NCBI RefSeq assembly: GCF_044385915.1
Contig: NZ_JBISCC010000124.1
Location: 186,001-250,000 of the forward strand
Direction: 5' to 3'
From: Thalassobellus citreus
GTDB taxonomy: Bacteria; Bacteroidota; Bacteroidia; Flavobacteriales; Flavobacteriaceae
DNA: 64,000 nt
Shown here piece by piece: positions 1 to 6,798 of the stretch. Numbering within the stretch: position 1 is the stretch's first letter; each line of letters opens with the position of its first letter. The notes beneath the pieces were generated by a model. It ran no database searches. It was given only the letters and a program-made list of their open reading frames with translations, and was not told where the DNA came from. The position numbers and the translations under genes are program-made.

Positions 1-173
1 TTGAGTTCTTGATTGTATTTAAAACTACTCTGATTTTTTAGTCCTTTAAGATAAATAGCTCGTGCCGATTGAAAATAAGGAAAAGCATCAATAATAGATT
101 TAACACCGTCAGTTTGCTGATGTGTTATAACTTGTGGATGCTGAAGTATATATGTAAAATCTGTTTGATTCAT
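1..173 (-). CDS. N-terminal part of a hypothetical protein (cut by window edge)
   Basis: An open frame starts with ATG at 173 and runs off the left edge, giving 57 codons beginning MNQTDFTYILQHPQ. There is no signal peptide. It lies directly downstream of the LptE-like gene on the same strand, with a 34-base gap, so the two are probably co-transcribed. In flavobacteria a TPR-type hypothetical protein commonly follows lptE and precedes secG; that comparison is from memory and the visible part is too short to confirm a TPR fold. Function unknown. Confidence 0.6.
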   Translation of the reverse strand, partial: MNQTDFTYILQHPQVITHQQTDGVKSIIDAFPYFQSARAIYLKGLKNQSSFKYNQEL

Positions 174-207
174 TGGCTAAGCCAAATTTAATGCATTTTA
201 TTTTTAG

Positions 208-717
208 TTACCACTTTGCTAATGTAGCGTTAAAGATATCTTGTGTTAAGCGTTCAAATATTTCTTCGTGCGCTATTGTTTTTTGGCTACCAATTAATTG
301 TGCGCTTCCATTATAATCATAAAAAAATGAAAATGTTTGCTCTAAATCGTCCTCTTCTTTTTTTCTATTATAAAACCTGACTTTTACACTAATTGTTAGT
401 CTGTTTTGAGCTGCTGTGTTTTGCGAGGTTGAAGTAGTTGGAGAAATTCTGTAATCGGTTATTTCACCTTCATAAACTAAATCGCTATTAGATTTTTCAA
501 GGCTTAAGTTGGTTTGATTTTGAATTAAATCTTCCAAAGCAAGTTTGAAATCTCGTTCTAATCCAGGTTCAACTAAAAGAGCATTGTTTTCAAACCGATT
601 TACTTGAAATGTTTTAACATCAGGAGAAATTGATGCTCCTGTAAAAGAGTAGAAGCCACAGCTTGAAAGTGAAACACTAAAAGCTAAAAATAAAAAGTAA
701 AAAAAATATTTTTTCAT
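208..717 (-). CDS. lptE: LptE-like LPS-assembly lipoprotein
   Basis: Predicted outer-membrane lipoprotein that would plug the LptD barrel and help insert lipopolysaccharide. The start is placed at MKKYFF (717); the four codons before it come from a GTG lying in a REP-like repeat at 725-750. A signal peptide ends in a lipobox SLSSC with Cys about residue 20 of the chosen start, followed by GFYSFTGASISPDVKTF, typical of Bacteroidota LptE, and a beta-rich body of about 150 residues. Length (169 aa) fits the family. It follows the sigma-54 activator on the same strand, a common flavobacterial order. The family call rests on N-terminal sequence resemblance and context. Confidence 0.8.
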   Translation of the reverse strand: MKKYFFYFLFLAFSVSLSSCGFYSFTGASISPDVKTFQVNRFENNALLVEPGLERDFKLALEDLIQNQTNLSLEKSNSDLVYEGEITDYRISPTTSTSQNTAAQNRLTISVKVRFYNRKKEEDDLEQTFSFFYDYNGSAQLIGSQKTIAHEEIFERLTQDIFNATLAKW

Positions 718-724
718 ATAAAAA

Positions 725-750
725 GACACTTCGACTGCGCTAAGTGTGAC
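725..750. repeat. REP-like intergenic element
   Basis: A 26-base stretch contains the inverted arms ACACTT (726-731) and AAGTGT (742-747) around CGACTGCGCT. The minus-strand reading GTCACACTTAGCGCAGTCG resembles a short dispersed element (CTGAGCGnAGTCGAAG type) that I associate with many Bacteroidota genomes. Only one copy is in this window, so dispersal is not shown here. Confidence 0.4.
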
Positions 751-811
751 ATTTAATTAATAATATAACAACGAATGGTTATTAGTTTTGTTGCGTTTTT
801 AATGCTTACTT

Positions 812-2080
812 TTAAAGGTCGTATTGTTTTATCTTTCTGTACAATGTACGTTCGCTAATACCTAGTTCGGCAGCTGCTAATTTACGCTTTCCGCTGTGAC
901 GTTCAAGTGATTTTTTTATTAATTCTAATTCTTTATCGTGTAACGATAGCGTTTCTTCTTCTTCAATCTCTTCGGCAAAATGATATTTATCTTGAATATC
1001 TATAACGTCATCAAGGTTTGATGAATGTTCAGGAATTGATAAAACTTCAGTGCTTTCTTGAGGTTCTTCAAAAGTAGTTGCGGTTTCTTCGTCATTGCCA
1101 TAAATTTTCTGAATAAGGCCTTCATGATCTTTTTCAACATCTTTTATATTGCCTGTTTTCATGAGTTCCATTGTAAGCTTCTTTAAATCGCTAAGATCGC
1201 TTTTCATGTCAAACAAGACTTTATATAAAATTTCGCGTTCGCTACTAAAATCGCTTTCAGATTTAGAAGTTTTAATAACTGCAGGTAAATTAGTGCCTGA
1301 TGTTGGTAAATAACCGCTTAACGTATCGGCGCTAATAGTTCTGTTTTGTTCTAAAACAGAGACTTGTTCGGCAATATTACGTAACTGACGAATATTTCCG
1401 CCCCAGCGATGTTTTAAAAGCACTTGAATAGCATTATCGGTAAGTTTAACCGTTGGCATTTTGTATTTTAAGGCGAAATCGCTAGCAAACTTTCTGAATA
1501 GTAAATGAATGTCTTCTTTTCGTTCGCGCAAAGGTGGTAAATGGATGTCTACGGTGCTTAATCTATAATATAAATCTTCGCGAAATTTTTCTTTTTCAAT
1601 AGCTTCAAACATATTTACGTTTGTTGCTGCAACAATACGTACATCTGTTTTTTGAACCTTACTTGATCCTACTTTTATGAATTCACCATTTTCTAAAACA
1701 CGCAGTAAACGGACTTGAGTTGTTAGAGGTAATTCGCCAACTTCATCTAAAAAAATAGTACCACCATCGGCGACTTCAAAATAACCACTTCTGGTTTGAG
1801 AAGCACCTGTAAAAGCACCTTTCTCATGCCCGAAAAGCTCACTGTCAATCGTACCTTCTGGTATGGCTCCACAGTTTACAGCAATGTATTTATTGTGCTT
1901 TCTGTGTGATAATTGATGTATTATTTTAGGAATACTTTCTTTTCCAACACCGCTTTCTCCAGTAACCAGTACCGAAATATCGGTAGGAGATACTTGAATC
2001 GCTTTTTCAATAGCACGATTTAGTGATGGTGTGTTTCCAATAATACCAAAACGTTGTTTTATAGCTTGAATTGATTCCAT
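812..2080 (-). CDS. Sigma-54 interaction AAA+ transcriptional activator without receiver domain
   Basis: Bacterial enhancer-binding protein that would remodel sigma-54 RNA polymerase by ATP hydrolysis. Using the start MESIQAIKQRFG (2080), Walker A GESGVGKE is at residues 41-48, the sigma-54 contact loop GAFTGA at 88-93, Walker B GGTIFLDEVGEL near 110-120, and a Fis-type helix-turn-helix KLAAAELGISERTLYRKIKQ closes the 422-residue chain. The AAA+ domain begins almost at residue 1, so no REC, GAF or PAS input domain precedes it. An acidic, low-complexity linker of about 100 residues separates AAA+ from HTH. A TTG start at 2098 is possible, but those codons are read from a GGGG/CCCC hairpin and I reject them. 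Upstream lies miaB, downstream lptE. Confidence 0.9.
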   Translation of the reverse strand: MESIQAIKQRFGIIGNTPSLNRAIEKAIQVSPTDISVLVTGESGVGKESIPKIIHQLSHRKHNKYIAVNCGAIPEGTIDSELFGHEKGAFTGASQTRSGYFEVADGGTIFLDEVGELPLTTQVRLLRVLENGEFIKVGSSKVQKTDVRIVAATNVNMFEAIEKEKFREDLYYRLSTVDIHLPPLRERKEDIHLLFRKFASDFALKYKMPTVKLTDNAIQVLLKHRWGGNIRQLRNIAEQVSVLEQNRTISADTLSGYLPTSGTNLPAVIKTSKSESDFSSEREILYKVLFDMKSDLSDLKKLTMELMKTGNIKDVEKDHEGLIQKIYGNDEETATTFEEPQESTEVLSIPEHSSNLDDVIDIQDKYHFAEEIEEEETLSLHDKELELIKKSLERHSGKRKLAAAELGISERTLYRKIKQYDL

Positions 2081-2105
2081 AAGCCCCTTAATCCCCAAAG
2101 GGGAA
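2081..2105. repeat. Short CCCC/GGGG hairpin element
   Basis: CCCCAAAGGGG at 2093-2103 with a nearby second CCCC (2084-2087) lies in the 66-base gap between miaB and the sigma-54 activator. It resembles a short C/G-rich intergenic repeat frequent in Flavobacteriaceae (from memory). It could weakly attenuate read-through from miaB; there is no clear U-run. Confidence 0.3.
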
Positions 2106-2146
2106 ATTTAAAACGTTAAATATTGTATGTTGTTTCATCTTAAAAT

Positions 2147-3595
2147 TTAATTGTTTTCACTCAAGCCAATGGCTTCGCCAATGAGTGTAGCACTTGTGCA
2201 ATCTGTAACTTTTACATTTACAAAGTCTCCAATTTTATAGTTTTCTTTAGGGAAAACAGCAACCACATTTTGCGATGTTCTTCCAGACCATTGTGCATCA
2301 GATTTTTTAGATTCTTTTTCAACTAAAACCTCTACAGTAGTGTTTAAAAAGGCTTTGGTTCTAATTTCGCTATGTACCCTTTGTAGATCGACAATATCTT
2401 GAAGTCTTCTTTTTTTAGTTTCTTCAGGAACATCGTCTTCCATATTTCGTCCTGCCATGGTTCCTGGGCGTTCTGAATAAGTAAACATGTATCCGAAATG
2501 ATATTTCACATATTCCATTAATGAAACAGTGTCTTGAAAATCGGCTTCGGTTTCTGTAGGGAATCCAACAATCATATCTTGACTGATGGTACAATTTGGA
2601 AGAATACGATGTATGTTATCAATGAGTTCCATGTATTCTTCACGTGTATGTAAACGGTTCATTGCTTTTAAAATACGATTACTTCCGCTTTGTACTGGTA
2701 AATGAATGTGATTACAAATATTTTGATATTTTGCCATGGTTTCAACCACATCCAGAGTTAAATCTTGAGGGTTTGATGTTGAAAAGCGAATACGCATTTT
2801 AGGTTGTGCTTGGGCACAAATTTCTAATAAATTAGCAAAGTTTACTGCCGTAGCTTTTTGTAAATCACTGGCTTTATCAAAATCCTTTTTTAATCCGCCA
2901 CCATACCAAAGGTAGCTATCTACATTTTGTCCAAGAAGCGTAATTTCTTTATAGCCTCTGTTCCATAAATCGTTAACTTCTTCAATAATACTTTGCGGGT
3001 TTCTACTACGTTCTCTACCACGAGTAAAAGGAACCACGCAAAACGTACACATATTATCACAACCACGGGTAATAGATACAAATGCTGTAACACCATTGGT
3101 GTTTAAACGTACAGGAGAAATATCGCCATAAGTTTCTTCTTTAGAAAGAATAACGTTTATAGCGTCTCTGCCTTCATCAACTTCGGCTAATAAATTAGGT
3201 AAATCTTTATAAGCATCAGGCCCAACAACTAAATCAACAATTTTTTCTTCTTCAAGAAATTTTGTTTTCAAGCGTTCTGCCATACAACCCAAAACCCCCA
3301 CTTTCATTTTAGGGTTATGGTCGCGTTTTATAGCATTATATTTTTCTAAACGTTTGCGTACAGTTTGTTCTGCTTTATCTCTAATAGAGCAGGTGTTTAC
3401 TAAAACTAAATCGGCATCTTCAAGGTTTTGAGTTGTATTGAATCCTTGATCTTTCATTATAGAAGCAACAATTTCGCTATCGCTAAAATTCATAGCGCAG
3501 CCATAACTTTCAATAAAAAGTTTACGGGTGTTTCCTTCTTTTTGTTCAAGAATTAATGAGTCTCCTTGTTTGCTTTCGTCTATTGTTTTTTCCAT
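2147..3595 (-). CDS. miaB: tRNA-2-methylthio-N6-isopentenyladenosine synthase MiaB
   Basis: Radical-SAM methylthiotransferase that adds the 2-methylthio group to i6A37 of tRNAs reading codons beginning with U. The N-terminal MTTase domain carries three Fe-S cysteines C33 (ESYGCAMN), C69 (VNTCSIR) and C104 (LGCMAE); the radical-SAM cluster motif CDNMCTFC gives C179, C183 and C186. A C-terminal TRAM domain of about 65 residues completes the 482-residue protein, the usual length. A -7 promoter box TATCTTTG lies 36 bases upstream of the ATG on this strand. Downstream is the sigma-54 activator after a 66-base gap. Confidence 0.97.
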   Translation of the reverse strand: MEKTIDESKQGDSLILEQKEGNTRKLFIESYGCAMNFSDSEIVASIMKDQGFNTTQNLEDADLVLVNTCSIRDKAEQTVRKRLEKYNAIKRDHNPKMKVGVLGCMAERLKTKFLEEEKIVDLVVGPDAYKDLPNLLAEVDEGRDAINVILSKEETYGDISPVRLNTNGVTAFVSITRGCDNMCTFCVVPFTRGRERSRNPQSIIEEVNDLWNRGYKEITLLGQNVDSYLWYGGGLKKDFDKASDLQKATAVNFANLLEICAQAQPKMRIRFSTSNPQDLTLDVVETMAKYQNICNHIHLPVQSGSNRILKAMNRLHTREEYMELIDNIHRILPNCTISQDMIVGFPTETEADFQDTVSLMEYVKYHFGYMFTYSERPGTMAGRNMEDDVPEETKKRRLQDIVDLQRVHSEIRTKAFLNTTVEVLVEKESKKSDAQWSGRTSQNVVAVFPKENYKIGDFVNVKVTDCTSATLIGEAIGLSENN

Positions 3596-3630
3596 AGTTT
3601 ATTTCAAACACATATCGTTCAATAAGTATG

Positions 3631-3638
3631 CAAAGATA
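3631..3638 (-). promoter_or_regulatory. Predicted -7 box of the miaB promoter
   Basis: On the minus strand the sequence reads TATCTTTG, an exact fit to the Bacteroidota TAnnTTTG -7 consensus, placing the transcription start near 3624 and leaving a short leader before the ATG at 3595. The -33 element is not obvious. Confidence 0.5.
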
Positions 3639-3762
3639 TAATTTATTTATGTTTTATGACAAAGTGGCAGTTTTAAAATTTTATTTATTTATTGAAAATT
3701 TAGTAGGAATAATTGCGCAACCTTTTTCTTGTTTGTGCATCTTCAATAAAAAACATAATACT

Positions 3763-4980
3763 ATGAAATTTAAATATCTTTTATTGTCTTTAGTTCTTGT
3801 CTTAGTTTCTTCTTGTGATAATGATGATTATGAACTTGTGCAGGTTGCAACACCACAATTAATGAGTAAATCGGATTTTAGAAAATCGGTAGAGATTACA
3901 CCAGCAAAAAGCATTAAGGAAGCTGGTAAAATTTATGCTTATAAAAATTACATTTTTGTAAATGATTTAAATAAAGGAATTCATGTAATTGATAATTCTA
4001 ATCCTGAAAATCCAATAGCTATTAAGTATATCAATATTCCTGGAAATGAAGATATATCTGTAAAAGATGATTATTTATATGCCGATAGTGCTATAGATTT
4101 GTTGGTTTTTGATCTTTCAGATATTAATAATATATCTTTAGTTGAGCGATTAGAAGATGTATTTGATGTTTATAATTATAATATTCCCATTGAAGCACAA
4201 GAAACAGATTTTAATAATGTGAATTTTGAAACCGATATTATTGTGGGTTGGACGTTAACAACAGAAAAAAGAGAGAAAAATGATGATATGGTTGTTGATA
4301 GTGTAGTTCTTGATTTTGCCGAATCTGCTACGGGAACAGGTGGCTCTTTAGCGCGTTTTCAAATAGTTGATAAATATTTGTATACAGTAGGTAGTTCTTA
4401 TATGACTATTTTTAATATTCAGAATTTGTCAGAACCCGTACTTGCTAATACTCAATATTCAGGTTGGAATATAGAAACCATGTTTCAAGCAGATGGTTAT
4501 TTGTATTTAGGAAGTACTAATGGTATGTATATTTATAGTTTAACAAATCCGTCATTACCTGAATTGATTTCAGAATTCACTCATTGGGAAGGTTGTGATC
4601 CTGTAGTTGTTGATGGGGATTTTGCTTATTTAACATTAAGAGGAGGTAACCTTTGCGGGCAACAAGAAAGTGTTTTAGAAGTTATTGATATTAGTGATAA
4701 AACCAATCCGACTTTACAAAAACAATATACTTTAGATAATCCTTATGGTTTAGGAATTAAGGGCAATACTTTGTTCGTTTGTGATGGTACATCAGGATTA
4801 AAATTGTTTGATAAAGAAGACCCGTTAAATATAGCGATGATAAAACAATTTAAAAATATACAGTCTAAAGATGTTATTCCGTTAGAGGATACATTACTTA
4901 TGATAGGTAATAATACATTGTACCAGTTTGTTTATGTAGAAAATGGTGTAAAACAAATAAGTGCTTATTCTTTAAACTAA
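3763..4980 (+). CDS. LVIVD beta-propeller lipoprotein
   Basis: Start chosen at MKFKYLLLSL (3763) because a signal peptide with lipobox VSSC follows at once; the open frame extends 45 codons further upstream into AT-rich intergenic DNA. The mature protein has repeated units such as GKIYAYKNYIFVNDLNKG, IHVIDNSNPENPIAIKY and LLVFDLSDINNISLVERL, the LVIVD-type repeat that forms a beta-propeller. The residues after the lipid cysteine, DNDD, are acidic, matching the lipoprotein export signal that sends Bacteroidota lipoproteins to the outer face of the outer membrane. No ligand is known. It is transcribed divergently from miaB and followed by a strong terminator. Confidence 0.8.
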   Translation: MKFKYLLLSLVLVLVSSCDNDDYELVQVATPQLMSKSDFRKSVEITPAKSIKEAGKIYAYKNYIFVNDLNKGIHVIDNSNPENPIAIKYINIPGNEDISVKDDYLYADSAIDLLVFDLSDINNISLVERLEDVFDVYNYNIPIEAQETDFNNVNFETDIIVGWTLTTEKREKNDDMVVDSVVLDFAESATGTGGSLARFQIVDKYLYTVGSSYMTIFNIQNLSEPVLANTQYSGWNIETMFQADGYLYLGSTNGMYIYSLTNPSLPELISEFTHWEGCDPVVVDGDFAYLTLRGGNLCGQQESVLEVIDISDKTNPTLQKQYTLDNPYGLGIKGNTLFVCDGTSGLKLFDKEDPLNIAMIKQFKNIQSKDVIPLEDTLLMIGNNTLYQFVYVENGVKQISAYSLN

Positions 4981-5002
4981 AAAACCGACGATATTATTTT
5001 TG

Positions 5003-5029
5003 AAAAAACTGCTTTTAAGCAGTTTTTTT
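5003..5029 (+). terminator. Rho-independent terminator after the LVIVD gene
   Basis: AAAAAACTGCTT, a TT loop and AAGCAGTTTTTTT form a stem of at least ten pairs ending in a T-run, 22 bases after the LVIVD stop codon. Confidence 0.8.
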
Positions 5030-5089
5030 GTTTGTGCGATATCTGTATATTTGAAATTCTAATATTACCAATCAAATTTTTAAATATAT

Positions 5090-5860
5090 ATGGATACACT
5101 TGATAGTTTACAAAGAAAAATAGATAATGCTCCAGCTTTAGATTTCGGAACAATTATTAGTGATTGTATTGACTTATATAAAAAAGTTTGGCTTAAAGGT
5201 TTTATAGTAGTGTTGTTTATTATTATAGCAGCTATGCTTGTTGGCTTTTTTTTTGCAACAATAGGTCTTGGGGTTAAAACAGATTTGTTTGTTGAGGGAT
5301 TTAATTTTGAGTCTTTTTCAGAGTTTTATTCTATGAATGCAATTTACAGTCTGCCGCAAACTATTTTAACAAGTACAATAACGCTCCTTTTTATTGGTGC
5401 TTTTTATAGAATTTGTAAACAAGTAGATTCAGGTGTGAGTGAGAATGACGATTATTTTTATTTTTTTAAAAAGGAATATTTTAGTAAAATTTTTATGCTG
5501 GGTATTATTTATGCAGCTATAGTAACAGTTGCACAATTATTATTTGTCATACCTTATATTTACGTTTTCGTGCCTTTGTCTTATTTTGCAATAATTTTAG
5601 CCAATAACCCTGATTTAAGTGAAGTTGAAATTGTTAAAGCAAGTTTTGCAATAGGAAATAAAAAATGGCTAATAACTTTTGGAACTATGTTTGTTGCTGG
5701 AATAATTTCAATGTTAGGTATTTTAGGTTGTGGTATAGGACTATTGTTTACAATGGGTATTGTTTATTTGCCTGTATTTTTTATATATAAGGACGTAGTA
5801 GGGTTTCATGAAACGAGTGAAATAGATCGCATAGGTGAACGTGATGATTCCGATTTTTAA
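5090..5860 (+). CDS. Multi-pass membrane protein, first of a tandem paralogous pair
   Basis: A 256-residue integral membrane protein with no signal peptide. A cytoplasmic N-terminal segment (DSLQRKIDNAPALDFGTIIS) precedes about five to six hydrophobic helices near residues 40-65, 88-108, 138-175 and 195-235. The last segment includes WLITFGTMFVAG and ends YLPVFFIYKDVVGF. The neighbour at 5879-6661 has the same layout and motifs (LDFGTI, YKxxW, GNKKW, IYKxVxGF), so the two arose by duplication and may assemble together. No family is recognised with certainty; it contains no visible catalytic motif. The two genes are 18 bases apart and share one downstream terminator. Confidence 0.8.
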   Translation: MDTLDSLQRKIDNAPALDFGTIISDCIDLYKKVWLKGFIVVLFIIIAAMLVGFFFATIGLGVKTDLFVEGFNFESFSEFYSMNAIYSLPQTILTSTITLLFIGAFYRICKQVDSGVSENDDYFYFFKKEYFSKIFMLGIIYAAIVTVAQLLFVIPYIYVFVPLSYFAIILANNPDLSEVEIVKASFAIGNKKWLITFGTMFVAGIISMLGILGCGIGLLFTMGIVYLPVFFIYKDVVGFHETSEIDRIGERDDSDF

Positions 5861-5878
5861 CAATTAAAAAAATATAAT

Positions 5879-6661
5879 ATGAATACCATTAACAGTTTAT
5901 TGCAAAAAATTGCAACTGCTAAGCATTTAGATTTTGGAACTATCTTTAGTGGGTCTATAGAATTGTTTAAAAAGACATGGGTGCAGGGGCTTTTACTTCA
6001 GGTGTTTACATTAATTGTAATGATTCCGTTAATTGTAGTTTTGTATATTCCTTTGATAGGAATGATAATTGCGCAACAAGAAAATGGATATGCTGATTCA
6101 GAAGCATTTAATAGCTTTTTTACAGGTATGTCTGTGTTGTATGTTCTATTTGTGGTTGTAGGTGTATTTGTTTTAGGAGCCATATCTATAGCGTTACAGG
6201 CTTCTTTTTTTAGAATAATGAAAAGTTTAGATTATAATGAGCAAGTTGCTACTTCAGACTTCTTTTACTTTGTTAAAGGAAAATATTTGAGCAAAGTTTT
6301 TGTATTGATGCTTATTTCTATATTAATTGCTATACCATCAGCATTATTATGTTACATTCCTTTAATTTATATGATGGTTCCATTATCTTTCTTTGTGGTG
6401 ATTTTTGCTTTTAACCCAGGACTTAGTATTGGAGACATAGTAAAAGTTAGTTTTAGTCTAGGGAATAAAAAATGGGGAATAACTATAGGCTTGTTAATTG
6501 TAAGTTATGTATGTATGATGGTTTTGACTATGCTAACATGTGGATTAGGAGGTTTGGTTTTGCAACCGTTTTTATTTCATCCATTATATTTAATATATAA
6601 AAATGTAATTGGCTTTGATGAAAAGGATGCTATTGACGAAATAGGACAAATTTCAGAATAG
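5879..6661 (+). CDS. Multi-pass membrane protein, second of a tandem paralogous pair
   Basis: A 260-residue membrane protein paralogous to 5090-5860. Shared landmarks are LLQKIATAKHLDFGTIFSGS at the N-terminus, FKKTW before the first helix, GNKKWGIT before the last pair of helices and LIYKNVIGFDE near the end. Hydrophobic helices cover roughly residues 36-62, 85-110, 137-175 and 200-235. Divergence is already large at the protein level, so the duplication is old. Function is unknown; a role in envelope biology is only a guess from its topology. It is 18 bases downstream of its partner and ends before a terminator at 6677. Confidence 0.8.
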   Translation: MNTINSLLQKIATAKHLDFGTIFSGSIELFKKTWVQGLLLQVFTLIVMIPLIVVLYIPLIGMIIAQQENGYADSEAFNSFFTGMSVLYVLFVVVGVFVLGAISIALQASFFRIMKSLDYNEQVATSDFFYFVKGKYLSKVFVLMLISILIAIPSALLCYIPLIYMMVPLSFFVVIFAFNPGLSIGDIVKVSFSLGNKKWGITIGLLIVSYVCMMVLTMLTCGLGGLVLQPFLFHPLYLIYKNVIGFDEKDAIDEIGQISE

Positions 6662-6676
6662 AATATAACATTTGAA

Positions 6677-6717
6677 TAAAAAAACTGTGTTTTAAGTGTT
6701 AAATGCAGTTTTTTTTG
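6677..6717 (+). terminator. Terminator after the membrane-protein pair
   Basis: AAAAAACTG and CAGTTTTTTTT flank an imperfect stem extended by G-T wobble and T-A pairs, with a run of eight Ts. It separates the membrane-protein pair from topA. Confidence 0.65.
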
Positions 6718-6771
6718 TTTAAATATTTAACAGATAATCTCTAAAATTAGGCAGATAAACTTTTTTTCACA

Positions 6772-6779
6772 TACATTTG
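6772..6779 (+). promoter_or_regulatory. Predicted -7 box of the topA promoter
   Basis: TACATTTG matches TAnnTTTG exactly and lies 19 bases before the topA ATG, implying a short leader of about 12 bases. No convincing -33 TTG is visible. Confidence 0.5.
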
Positions 6780-6798
6780 TAGCTTCAAAAAATGAAGT

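Noticed and set aside
3628..3762. 45-codon N-terminal extension of the LVIVD lipoprotein
   Set aside because: The extension overlaps the divergent miaB promoter and would place a lipoprotein signal peptide in the middle of the protein.
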